A stretch of 64,000 nt of DNA from Siphlonurus alternatus (lineage: Eukaryota > Arthropoda > Insecta > Ephemeroptera > Siphlonuridae): NCBI GenBank assembly GCA_949825025.1, contig OX463785.1:6799979-6863978 (forward strand), in the 5' to 3' direction. The notes under the pieces are model-generated. The model had not been told where the DNA came from and searched no databases. It saw only the letters and a program-made list of their open reading frames with translations. Positions 56,678 to 63,499 of this stretch are shown here, one piece after another (the first letter of the stretch is position 1; each line of letters starts with the position of its first letter). Position numbers and translations under genes: made by a program.

Positions 56678-59600
56678 TATTATATTGTTGTCATAAATTA
56701 CCTACAATATCACAAAGAAAATTTTTAATTAATTTGCTGAGCCTGATCATAAGATACTTGTATTATTTTTTTTATAATCAACAAATATTTAACTTATATT
56801 CAAATTAAGGAAAATAAACCATTTAGGTTGTGATAATCTTATTAAAAGAAAAGGATAGGAATAACCAGCAAGGCCTTACCGATCGAAAGAGTCACAGCAG
56901 GTGGAAATTCTTGCGGTCACAGAGGTTCACTCGAAAGTTTTTACATTTTTGAAACGTTTCGCATCGTGGAGATGCTTCTTCAGTCACAGGAAGAAGTAGA
57001 ATCACGCCAATAATATAGTAGGGTTTTGCGGGGTACTATATTAATGTGGGTTCTTGTTGAAGATAAACTCATAAATTCTACGGGACAGTCAGTTAAATGG
57101 ATATATGAGTTTATCTTCAACAAGAACCCACATTAATATAGTACCCCGCAAAACCCTACTATATTATTACAAGATTCTACTTCTTCTTGTGACTGAAGAA
57201 GCATCTCCACGATGCGAAACGTTTCAAAAATGTAAATTCTTTCGAGTGAACCTCTGTGACCGCAAGAATTTCCACCTGCTATGACTCTTTCGATCGGTAA
57301 GGCCTTGCTGGTTATTCCTATCCTTTTCTTTTAATAAAAATATTTAACTTAGAATTATGAATGATTATATGAATTAATTTTGAAGTGATGCCATGAAAAA
57401 TTTAAAAAAATTAAATGTAATTAGTATACAGTATTTATGAGCTTTTATAAAATTATTTTTTTCAAATTTTAAAACTTCAGACTCCCACTTCAAAATGGTG
57501 TATAGCAAAAACAAATTCAGCTAAAAATTTACTTAATTTTAAAACAAAATCAAACGATAAGAATTTCACCTTGCATTTTCTTCAGCACAAAAATCACATT
57601 CCAAACATTTCTTCATGCCTTCATGCTAAAAACAAGTATGATTATAATATGTCAAATGCCTTCACTTCTAAGTAAACTCATTCATTTTGCTGGTTACTGT
57701 ATCATATATAATATATAATCTAGTCTAGCATTTTCTTGAATTATCAATGGAAAAAAAACAAAAAAAAAAAATGCACCCTCTCCTACTATGTACAGTACTT
57801 GCATGTAATTTTTAAATTACGAAATTTTAAATTGCAGTAACACCATATTCAGAGACTTTCAGAGACCTAGCGCTCTTCAAATTCTCATGACCAGAAAATT
57901 GATGAAAACAGTCACATACTGTTGTTTACAAGGATTACACGCATGACTTTAATGCATCAATTTTTAAGGCCCCATTGCACCGTGAAATTTAAAAATAGTA
58001 TTGCATGGTGGGTGCATTTGGAAGTTTCATGGCACGATGTAAAAATCTAATTGACTAGCTGCTTAACATTAGTCAAATTGGTGGCTTAACCTGTATAAAC
58101 GAACATTGGTTGTTTATGAGTGACAGACCTTGGGAAACAGTAAACCTGTCAAATTTTGTCAACATTCTGGCTGTTAAGACATGGAGGTCTCTAATAGTCT
58201 CTGGATCATAACAAAACCAGAGAGCTTACAATAAAGAGAGGTTGAATGGCCGTGCTAACCATATTTTCTCCGAAATTTAAGGTCTAACTGTTGGAATGCT
58301 CAGAAAAGTATAAAAATTCTGCCACAGAGTTTCTTCTAGCTGAAGACAATGTGAGGGCATTGTCTGTACCTTGTCTAATTTGTCAACTAAGGGATGATCA
58401 GCGCCACCACCACGTTTTCATCAGTAGAAGCAGCCCCTGTACCTACCAAAATGCACTTTTATGGAGTATGTTTTCTACCTCACACTCTTGAGTATTGAAT
58501 CATAAAGAGGGCAAAACTTCCCCATAAGCGTGCAGCCTCTCTTTAATGTATATTCTCTGATAAAACATTAATTATAAACTATAAGCTACCTTTAATACTA
58601 AATTTATGGAGCCTTCTAACGAGGAAAATACATGTTTTCTTGAAGACAGACAATGCAAATTATCTGAGACATTGCAGTTAAATAATAATACAAAATGCAG
58701 GGACATAAGGCACAAGTTTCATATTAAAGTCACATTGATTTTCATCTTCAGTTTTTAGCAACAAACACAAAACTGCTGGCAGACAGAAACATATCAACTG
58801 ATAAGCCAGACTCTGTTATTGCAATTCATTTTGATGATCTACCAACCTTCTGGTTTTGTATCTGCAGCACTCTCTACATCCCCTCCTACTCTACAGAGCC
58901 AAATTAAATAAGTACGCACATTAAATAACAGCCTGGGAATTAAACAGGCACCACACGATACAAGAAATTTTAGTTGATTTGTTTTACAACATTAGGTAAA
59001 AATTAGAATATTTTTTAACATTTAATAGTTAAAAAAGATATGGGAAGATACACAAAAGATACAGTTTACAAATAAGTAAATTAAATAAATAAAACATAAA
59101 GATGGAGGTGCTAATTTGTTCGCTCACCGTTTACGGCTTTGACTTCTGGTTTGCGGCAGGCGTGGAAACTTTTGTAAAGGTCAACGATCCTTATGGCCTC
59201 ACGGCCTTTCATCTCACGAGGCACGGGCTCAACGTCGGCATTAGCGTCATCAGCGAGGTTGCAAGAGCCAAACTCCATCCCGTTAACAGAGCCCACTTGT
59301 GAGCCCGCCAGTGCCTCCTGTGGTGCAAATAAGAACTATGTCATACTCGGGTATTGAAATATCTCTGAATGCGTGGGCTAGTAAAGAAAACTATTACCCG
59401 ATTGCATAGATGAGGCCTGGCCTAGAGTTAGACCTTATCTATGCTATCGGGTGTATCTTTCTTCCAAGCACAATTATCGTAACAGAATGAGGTTTAGATA
59501 CAGATTTAGATTTTATGTGAGTATAGCGTAAGCTGTGCCAGTAATGGAGCATCGACCTCAAACATTTTTACTGTAGATAAAGGGTGCAGAGTTATGGTAC

Positions 59601-59848
59601 TCTGATTTTTTTAAAACTTTTTAAAGTCCGGGAACTATTTTTAAACAAATATTGAAAGTACAGAGAAAGTGACACCTCGCTTGACGCCTTTTTTTAGTAA
59701 AAAGATGGACCTAAAAGGGGCGAGGGTTCAAACCCCACCCAGACAAAACTTTTTAGTGATACTTCCCGGTCTCTAAAAAATCTGAAAAAAAAAAAAAAAA
59801 AAAAAAAAATTAGAGTGGCATAACTTTGCACCCTCTATCTATTTTTGC

Positions 59849-59892
<44 letters not shown>

Positions 59893-62800
59893 GGTCGATA
59901 CTCTATTGCAATAAAACCCACACACAGTCTAAGGTTACAGTGATGTAATTTAAAGGATAGCTATTTTGAGAAGAATGTTTTTTAACATATAAGAAAAAAT
60001 GGGATGTTTTATTATACAAAAGATAAGTTAAAAAAATAATAAATGAGCAAGTCAATAAATAAATTGAAAATAAAAGTTAAACATAAAGATCGGGGTGCTT
60101 TGCTCACCGTTAACGGCCTTGACTTCTGGGCAAGAATAAATAAGAATCAATGATCAGTGATTTGCATTATAAATATCAACACTAAGTTTTTTTTCATGTG
60201 ATTTATTAAATATAAGGTAATGCGCCTAATGTTAAAAAAATTCCCACACATTAACATTATGAAACATATCTTAAAATATTCTCCTCTACATCTCCTAGCT
60301 ATCAGGAGCTAAAATATCAGGTATGCAAATTCGATCTAGTTTTTTAGTTATTAATTTTTTTTGGCTAATTTAACATGGGAGTTCCACTTTTCCATGTTAA
60401 ATAAGTTAATTTTAAAAATTCATAACTCAAAAACTAGATCGAATTTGTACCTGATATTTTAGCTCCTGATAGGGGATACAAAGGAGAACATTTTTAGAAA
60501 TATTTCATATTTCATAATTTTCATGTGTGGAAATTTTTTTAACATTGGGCGAGTCGTTCCTTTACCCTTAAACACGGCATCTTAAAAAAATGATAAAATG
60601 TTAATAATGATAATCAGAGAGATGTGTGACCAATTTAAGGTTCACATTATGAAGAATGTTATGGATTTAGGAATGTACCTTGGCACTGACGGCACGTCGT
60701 GGGAACCAAAAGGATGGTTGGAAGCAAAACCACGGAGATCGCTTGGTGCCGTGCTCACCTGAAAAACAAGACACATTACAAAAACACTGGCAAGACAAAC
60801 AGGCTATTTAATTGTAATTTAATTGTTTTTAAAGTTAAAAGTAAACTTAAAATTTATTTATTTATTTATTTATTTCACCCAAAGAAAATTATTATAGTAA
60901 TGACTACAAAAGCATTCACTGAATTACATAAATTAGCTCTAAACTCGACTTAAATTTCTTGTTCTAATAATGAACATCAGCAAAGTCAAGCCTAGCTTAA
61001 AATTAAACTATATTTTTTCAATAGTAGCTTCAAATTAAAAAAAAACACAAAAAAAAAAAAAACACATAGACCGTTACAGTACAAAAGATTAAGGAGCACT
61101 TTTTTTTTACATTATAAATTACAAACAGAAAATCACTAAATAAGATGGTAGATGTTTATAAATTCATATTTTATTGTCAGATGGTAGGTACACAGTAAAA
61201 ACTCGTTATTATGCAACTTGTTAGGTAAAACTAAATTTTGAGTAAAGGAGATCATGGTCCCGTCAAAAATAATTAGCATTGCATGGCATAGAAAATACTC
61301 GATATAAGGTGAACCTAACTTCCTGGGTTCTTTGACTTCTTGTAATAACAAAATAACAAGTTTTTTACTGTACTGTGTAGTTTTAACGACAGATATTGCC
61401 GACTTACTGGGGACAACACAGTCCAGGTAGTAGGCGATGAAACCGTACAGCACGATGTCGAGGGACATCATGATTAGACTGCCCCCAAAGGGAATGCCCG
61501 GCCCCGACCAGAGGTTCTCGAATGACACTCCCTCACCGGAGAGATCAAGAACGAGAGCCTGCAAGCAGAGGGAGGTCAGATTACCGTGTGACAATAGTAT
61601 CAGTTTTGTTGGTATTATATCATAGAAACATTCCCAGTTTCCAAAATAAAGTCATCAATACTTGCCTAAAGTAAAACCACCAAAACTATATATAGATGAA
61701 TCAAAGTCATAGCTTAGTATGTTAATCAATCATTTTGTAATTAATTTTTGGATAAAAAATACAAATATGAACATTATCAGTGTAATGATTGACGCAGAAC
61801 ATGTCTAAAAGTGAAACTCAGCAGCAACTGTTATTAAAATATAAATATAGGAATATTCAATTTAAGGAAAATTCAAATTCTTCCTTCGACTGATGAAGCA
61901 TCTTGATGATGCAAAACGTTTCAACATATAAATAACTTTCAAATGAACCTCTGTGACTGCAAGATTTTCACCTTCTGTGACTCTTTTGATCTATAAGGCC
62001 TTGCTGGTTATTCCTATATCCTTTCCTTTAATAAAATATAGGAATACATATAAAGAATCTGGCAATCAATAAAAATATAACGAGAAAATAACATTGCTGT
62101 ATAGTAGCATTTCTACAAGCTTCATGAAAACAAACAAAAAACTGCTTTAAATTGCACCCCTAACTTGGTGTATCTCCACCCCTAACTTGGTGTATCTCCA
62201 CCCCTAACTTGGTGTATCTCTACCCCTAACTTGGTATATCTCCACCCACCTTGTCCATGGCGAGGGCGAACCCTGTTGAACTGATGAGGGACACCACCCA
62301 GAATGCGACAGAGCTGGAGTCGTCAACAAACACTTGGATGAAGTACAGCAAGCTCATGATGTTGACTGCAAAGTTGCCCAGGATGCCAGCCGTCTGTAAC
62401 ACAAGGTGGGGAGTTGACGATAGCTGGCAGAGGTTGGACAAGTTGCTTCTAATGCTGAGTAACAACACGAGAACTAGCTCAAGAAAAATTTGATTAATTA
62501 AAATTTAGTTATTGATTTTTTTTTTATTATAATCCTTTCGGTAATTTTTACTGCTGAAAAAAGTAATAAAAAAGAAGATATTACCAGGAATTGTACAAAA
62601 TGTTACAAGGCAAAAAGTTTAAATACATTCCTTTTTAAAAATAATCAAAATCACAAAGAGGATTTTATAAAAAATTATTTTTTTTTAAAAAAAGAGCAAA
62701 AACCACAATAAGTACCGGTACTTTTTTTTTTCTTTGAAAAATTTCCCACACCAACTTAGAGCTGACCGTAATAACAAAATATTGTTTAAAACAATACATA

Positions 62801-63062
62801 GCCACTCTTTGGACAAGGTAAATTTTTCAGGGTGATATCGAGAGGTGTTCCCCCGCTCTATATTAATGGACTGACCCGTGACTTGTCGAAGAAGGGGGTG
62901 AGCATAAAGGCGAACATGATGACCGAGAGTCCATAGAGCAGAATCACAAGGAAGACCGGCACAAAGTGGGTGTGTTGGAACACCTGCAGCGTGAAGAGCA
63001 GCACCGTGCTGATCACAGACAGCACCAGCACGAACAGGGCGTAGATGATGAACCACGACAAC
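43328..63062 (-). CDS. ABCA-subfamily ABC transporter (23 exons, 5' partial)
   Basis: Twenty-three minus-strand exons, listed separately, join with GT-AG introns and consistent phases to give about 1,432 residues and stop TGA at 43328-43330. ABCA proteins are full-size transporters of lipids and related substrates, with two membrane domains and two nucleotide-binding domains. Seen here: the later helices of the first membrane domain; NBD1 with Walker [16 protein letters not shown]-loop, [10 protein letters not shown] signature, [12 protein letters not shown]alker B and [10 protein letters not shown]-loop; a regulatory linker; the second membrane domain, with a lumenal loop bearing NAS, NGS and NDT sequons; and NBD2 with [39 protein letters not shown] and TTHSMEEAD. 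All catalytic motifs look intact. The N-terminal helix and first lumenal loop are beyond 64000. The closest family member cannot be decided by eye. Confidence 0.95.
44177..44427 (-). CDS. ABCA exon 22 (C-terminal regulatory region)
   Basis: Acceptor TGCCCCCAG|GTGTGT; donor GAGAAGG|GTGGGT; phase 2 in, 1 out. It encodes [20 protein letters not shown] and then a Pro/Thr-containing stretch, matching the usual RC.GS.QHLK..FG.GY motif after NBD2. Confidence 0.93.
44505..44935. mobile_element. 430-bp palindromic fold-back with TTAAAGG ends (ABCA intron 21)
   Basis: Ends TTAAAGGGGTACCAAAGTGA and inverted TCACTTTGGTACCCCTTTAA. Arms of about 190 bp pair well through ATTATTTAGTTTGAAAAGTG and AACCGTTGGTTGA..CAAG, with a GC-rich loop (about 44665-44765). 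It shares end type and inner GGTTGGTTGA and GATACG words with the palindrome at 21917-22385. Confidence 0.9.
45394..45485 (-). CDS. ABCA exon 21 (NBD2 H-loop)
   Basis: Acceptor TGTCTGCAG|GGATCT; donor GAGCTCAG|GTGAGA; phase 0 in, 2 out. It encodes [20 protein letters not shown] and [10 protein letters not shown]. The His of TTHSMEEAD is the switch histidine. Confidence 0.93.
45515..45600. mobile_element. Half of a family B MITE inside ABCA intron 20
   Basis: The 121-bp intron between exons 20 and 21 contains AACAAGGTGATTAACAAGG, GGGAAAATTTCTGAGGCGAC and GGCTATACAATG, corresponding to the right half of family B. More than half of this intron is therefore mobile-element sequence. Confidence 0.7.
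45607..45814 (-). CDS. ABCA exon 20 (NBD2 signature and Walker B)
   Basis: Acceptor TGCCCCTAG|TGTGGT; donor TTTCCAA|GTATGT; phase 2 in, 0 out. It contains [18 protein letters not shown] (signature) and [18 protein letters not shown] (Walker B and D-loop). Confidence 0.93.
45883..46205. mobile_element. Fold-back family A (ABCA intron 19)
   Basis: Left end ATGGACAACCTACATGAAAT, right end inverted TATGTAGGTTGTC. The loop contains GGATTGAACTCAAGCCCC, a decayed tRNA B-box-like word. Confidence 0.78.
46461..46621 (-). CDS. ABCA exon 19 (NBD2 Q-loop)
   Basis: Acceptor TTGTTCCAG|GTCCAG; donor ATTCCCAC|GTGAGT; phase 0 in, 2 out. It encodes [40 protein letters not shown] and [13 protein letters not shown]. 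Confidence 0.93.
47219..47347 (-). CDS. ABCA exon 18 (NBD2 Walker A)
   Basis: Acceptor TCTCCTCAG|ATCGCG; donor GGCAGG|GTACGT; phase 0 to 0. It encodes [20 protein letters not shown] then [20 protein letters not shown]. The Walker A Lys and Thr are present. Confidence 0.94.
48014..48223 (-). CDS. ABCA exon 17 (linker into NBD2)
   Basis: Acceptor TTGTCTCAG|GGTCGT; donor GGGCAAG|GTGAGG; phase 0 to 0, 70 residues. An acidic cytoplasmic linker ([17 protein letters not shown]) leads into [11 protein letters not shown], the start of NBD2. Confidence 0.92.
48755..48890. mobile_element. Fold-back family G, short copy (ABCA intron 16)
   Basis: It contains AGGAATAACCAGCAAGGC and the inverted GCCTTGCTGGTTATTCCT around TGATAGAAAAAGTCACAGCAG. 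A much longer member is at 56818-57345. This copy lacks the central part with the hammerhead-like motif. Confidence 0.75.
48911..49522 (-). CDS. ABCA exon 16 (second membrane domain)
   Basis: Acceptor TTTTGTTTCAG|ATCAAA; donor CTGATG|GTGAGC; phase 0 to 0, 204 residues. It encodes [20 protein letters not shown] and five or so hydrophobic segments, including [20 protein letters not shown] and a last helix [20 protein letters not shown]. The core (about 49190-49490) is strikingly AT-rich in codon choice (Leu mainly TTA), whereas the 3' portion is GC-rich (Leu mainly CTG/CTC). Confidence 0.93.
50563..50749 (-). CDS. ABCA exon 15
   Basis: Acceptor TGATTTGCAG|ACTGGT; donor GACAGAGAG|GTCAGT; phase 2 in, 0 out. 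It encodes [20 protein letters not shown], then [20 protein letters not shown], a membrane helix, and [11 protein letters not shown]. Confidence 0.92.
50883..51192. mobile_element. Fold-back family A (ABCA intron 14)
   Basis: Left end TATGGACAACTTGCATGG, right end inverted CATGCAGGTTGTCCATTA; both arms include AGAGTAGCATAACTTTGCAC-type sequence or its decayed complement. Confidence 0.78.
51244..51523 (-). CDS. ABCA exon 14 (second lumenal loop)
   Basis: Acceptor TTGTTGCAG|ACACAT; donor TACTTCCA|GTGAGT; phase 1 in, 2 out. It encodes a soluble loop with N-glycosylation sequons NAS, NGS and NDT and one visible Cys (NVCDVS). Confidence 0.92.
52002..52247 (-). CDS. ABCA exon 13 (first helix of membrane domain 2)
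   Basis: Acceptor TGCCCCCAG|TAGACC; donor AATAAAG|GTGAGT; phase 1 in and out. It encodes [20 protein letters not shown], a basic cytoplasmic stretch [17 protein letters not shown] and the helix [18 protein letters not shown]. Confidence 0.92.
52324..52566. mobile_element. Fold-back element, family I (ABCA intron 12)
   Basis: Left end GCATTCATAACGCACTTTAG, right end inverted GGGGGTAAAGCGCTTTCTGAATGC-type sequence, with TTGATTTTCATCCC / GGGGTAAAAATCAA and TGTGGACTGAAT / TTAGCCCACA further in. Arms are diverged. Confidence 0.7.
52746..52941 (-). CDS. ABCA exon 12 (linker after NBD1)
   Basis: Acceptor TTGTCCCACAG|GTGTTC; phase 0 in. It encodes [20 protein letters not shown] and a charged, Ser-rich linker. 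Two donors nine bases apart (GACG|GTGAGA at 52746 and CTCG|GTGAGG at 52755) both leave phase 1, so splicing could include or skip three codons (GED). Confidence 0.92.
53468..53699 (-). CDS. ABCA exon 11 (regulatory region after NBD1)
   Basis: Acceptor TTTCTTGCAG|GATGGT; donor TTGGAGGAG|GTGAGT; phase 2 in, 0 out. It encodes [20 protein letters not shown] and ends [20 protein letters not shown] then MTTLEE, the conserved pattern before VFL. Confidence 0.93.
54188..54327 (-). CDS. ABCA exon 10 (NBD1 H-loop)
   Basis: Acceptor ACCCCCAG|GTGATT; donor CATCTTAC|GTAAGC; phase 0 in, 2 out. It encodes [40 protein letters not shown]. Confidence 0.93.
54378..54580. mobile_element. Fold-back family A, partial (ABCA intron 9)
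   Basis: Left end AATGGACAACCTAAATTA, then TACAGGGTACCAAATTATGC; no complete right arm before the next copy. Interrupted by long T runs. Confidence 0.65.
54605..54905. mobile_element. Fold-back family A, second copy in ABCA intron 9
   Basis: Left arm GTTAGCATCAAAATTTTATA...GCAGAAATGAA; right arm inverted TTGCAATAAAAAAAATTTGATGCTAAC. The loop has CCCCCTGGAGGCGTCATTCT, similar to the loop at 14280-14310. Confidence 0.82.
54949..55038 (-). CDS. ABCA exon 9 (NBD1 Walker B)
   Basis: Acceptor TGACGTTGCAG|ATCATC; donor GGCAAG|GTGAGG; phase 0 to 0. It encodes [20 protein letters not shown] and [10 protein letters not shown]. Confidence 0.93.
55206..55355 (-). CDS. ABCA exon 8 (NBD1 signature)
   Basis: Acceptor TCCTTGCAG|GGTATC; donor CCCCAAG|GTAAAC; phase 0 to 0. 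It encodes [20 protein letters not shown] and [20 protein letters not shown]. Confidence 0.94.
55851..55965 (-). CDS. ABCA exon 7 (NBD1 Q-loop)
   Basis: Acceptor AATGTTACAG|AGATCC; donor GTCAGG|GTGAGT; phase 2 in, 0 out. It encodes [20 protein letters not shown] and [18 protein letters not shown]. Confidence 0.94.
56340..56481 (-). CDS. ABCA exon 6 (NBD1 Walker A)
   Basis: Acceptor CACCTTGCAG|GTATCA; donor GACATCAG|GTGCGT; phase 1 in, 2 out. It encodes [40 protein letters not shown] and VFGLDI. Confidence 0.94.
56818..57345. mobile_element. 530-bp palindromic fold-back, family G, with hammerhead-like motif in each arm
   Basis: Arms of about 230 bp are nearly exact reverse complements, from AAAAGGATAGGAATAACCAG to TTATTCCTATCCTTTT, with a roughly 45-bp unpaired centre near 57070-57110. 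Each arm carries CTGAAGA-A-GCATC-loop-GATGC-GAAAC (right arm 57193-57220; left arm on the minus strand 56956-56983). It lies in ABCA intron 5 and has no coding capacity. Confidence 0.92.
57346..59100. other. Rest of ABCA intron 5
   Basis: The 57,840-58,950 stretch is GC-richer than other introns here but shows no repeat structure or exon I can support. The plus-strand frame at 58291-58491 lacks support. It may be an old mobile-element remnant. Confidence 0.35.
59128..59317 (-). CDS. ABCA exon 5 (entry into NBD1)
   Basis: Acceptor TTTGCACCACAG|GAGGCA; donor GTAAACG|GTGAGC; phase 0 in, 1 out. It encodes [20 protein letters not shown] and a charged linker to [20 protein letters not shown] and AVN, the first strand of NBD1. 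Confidence 0.93.
59555..59915. mobile_element. Fold-back family A with B-box-like loop (ABCA intron 4)
   Basis: Left arm begins ATCGACCTCAAACATTTTTA and the right ends AAATTGAGGTCGAT. Arms include AGAGTGGCATAACTTTGCAC or its complement and CCCGGTCTCTAAAAAATCTG. The loop holds GAGGGTTCAAACCCCACCC (59723-59741), matching the core of a tRNA B box. Confidence 0.8.
60065..60132 (-). pseudogene. Decayed partial copy of ABCA exon 5
   Basis: Bases 60085-60130 repeat the exon 5 donor region: on the plus strand AACATAAAGAT then GGTGCT, GCTCACCGTTAACGGCCTTG and ACTTCTGG, matching 59092-59151 with a few changes. Similarity stops beyond the last ~28 coding bases, so there is no usable exon. The AT-rich flank to the left is also similar to that of exon 5. 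Confidence 0.8.
60213..60570. mobile_element. Fold-back family C (ABCA intron 4)
   Basis: Left arm AAGGTAATGCGCC...ATTCTCCTCTACATCTCC; right arm GGGGATACAAAGGAGAACAT...GGGCGAGTCGTTCCTTTACCCTTAAA. The inner region TAACATGGGAGTTCCACTTTTCCATG forms its own hairpin. Confidence 0.85.
60679..60758 (-). CDS. ABCA exon 4
   Basis: Acceptor TTGTTTTTCAG|GTGAGC; donor GCCAAG|GTACAT; phase 1 in, 0 out. It encodes [20 protein letters not shown] and RRAVSAK, the cytoplasmic E-G-T-x-W..F.....W pattern found between membrane domain 1 and NBD1 in ABCA proteins. Confidence 0.92.
61408..61558 (-). CDS. ABCA exon 3 (last helix of membrane domain 1)
   Basis: Acceptor CTGCTTGCAG|GCTCTC; donor GTCCCCA|GTAAGT; phase 0 in, 1 out. 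It encodes [40 protein letters not shown] and AYYLDCVVP. Confidence 0.93.
61870..62037. mobile_element. Family G single arm with hammerhead-like motif (ABCA intron 2)
   Basis: A single-orientation copy related to the right arm at 57180-57345: CTGATGA-A-GCATC-loop-GATGC-AAAAC (61890-61917), then TTTCAA, GAACCTCTGTGAC.GCAAGA, AAGGCCTTGCTGGTTATTCC and a TCCTTT..TTTAAT end. Confidence 0.75.
62157..62244. repeat. 22-bp minisatellite abutting the ABCA exon 2 donor
   Basis: Four head-to-tail copies of a 22-bp unit (CCCCTAACTTGGTGTATCTC plus CA) end at position +6 of the intron 2 donor. The unit's minus-strand GGGGTGGAGA resembles the donor sequence GTGGGTGGAGA. Confidence 0.95.
62250..62393 (-). 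CDS. ABCA exon 2 (membrane domain 1)
   Basis: Acceptor TTGTGTTACAG|ACGGCT; donor GACAAG|GTGGGT; phase 0 to 0, 48 residues. It encodes [40 protein letters not shown] and GFALAMDK, with two hydrophobic segments. Confidence 0.93.
62876..63062 (-). CDS. ABCA exon 1 within the window (membrane domain 1)
   Basis: Acceptor ACATGTTTTAG|GTTGTC; donor TCACGG|GTCAGT; phase 2 in (one base completes the previous codon), 0 out. It encodes [20 protein letters not shown], a second helix [20 protein letters not shown] and [11 protein letters not shown]. The incoming phase shows that further exons lie upstream, past the window edge. Confidence 0.93.
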
Positions 63063-63499
63063 CTAAAACATGTTCGGGATCATGAAATCAAAGTCTAATA
63101 ATTTGTACAATACAGCACTGGTGGTAATCTGACCAACAGTGAATGACACAAAGTTGCAAAACAGACTAACAGATATTGCCATGTGGTGGCTTAAATGAAT
63201 AACGGCTTTCCTACAACCCTACACATAGTTTCTTTAGCCACGGGTGGCAATTTCTGTTAATGTAGTCAATTTTGCCACTTCACATCATTCGCTGTTGATC
63301 AGATTATCAGCGGCACCATCGATATGGTCAAATTTATTAAGAAGTTAGAAAGTTTAAGAAAGTTAGTCAGCTTTACCATTAACAATGTTTAACTTAAAGG
63401 CCTGCTGAACCTTTTCACAGTATTAAGTACACGGTTAGCTTAAGCTTCAGTGTGATTCAGCTGCATAATATTTTTTGTTTCAGTAGCACAAATATCAGA

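Noticed and set aside
58291..58491. 66-codon plus-strand ORF in ABCA intron 5
   Set aside because: No splice, promoter or family support; the ABCA phases are complete without any exon here.
61136..61407. Extension of the ABCA exon 3 frame past its donor
   Set aside because: The donor CCCA|GTAAGT and the phase of exon 4 show that the exon ends at 61408; the remainder is AT-rich intron.
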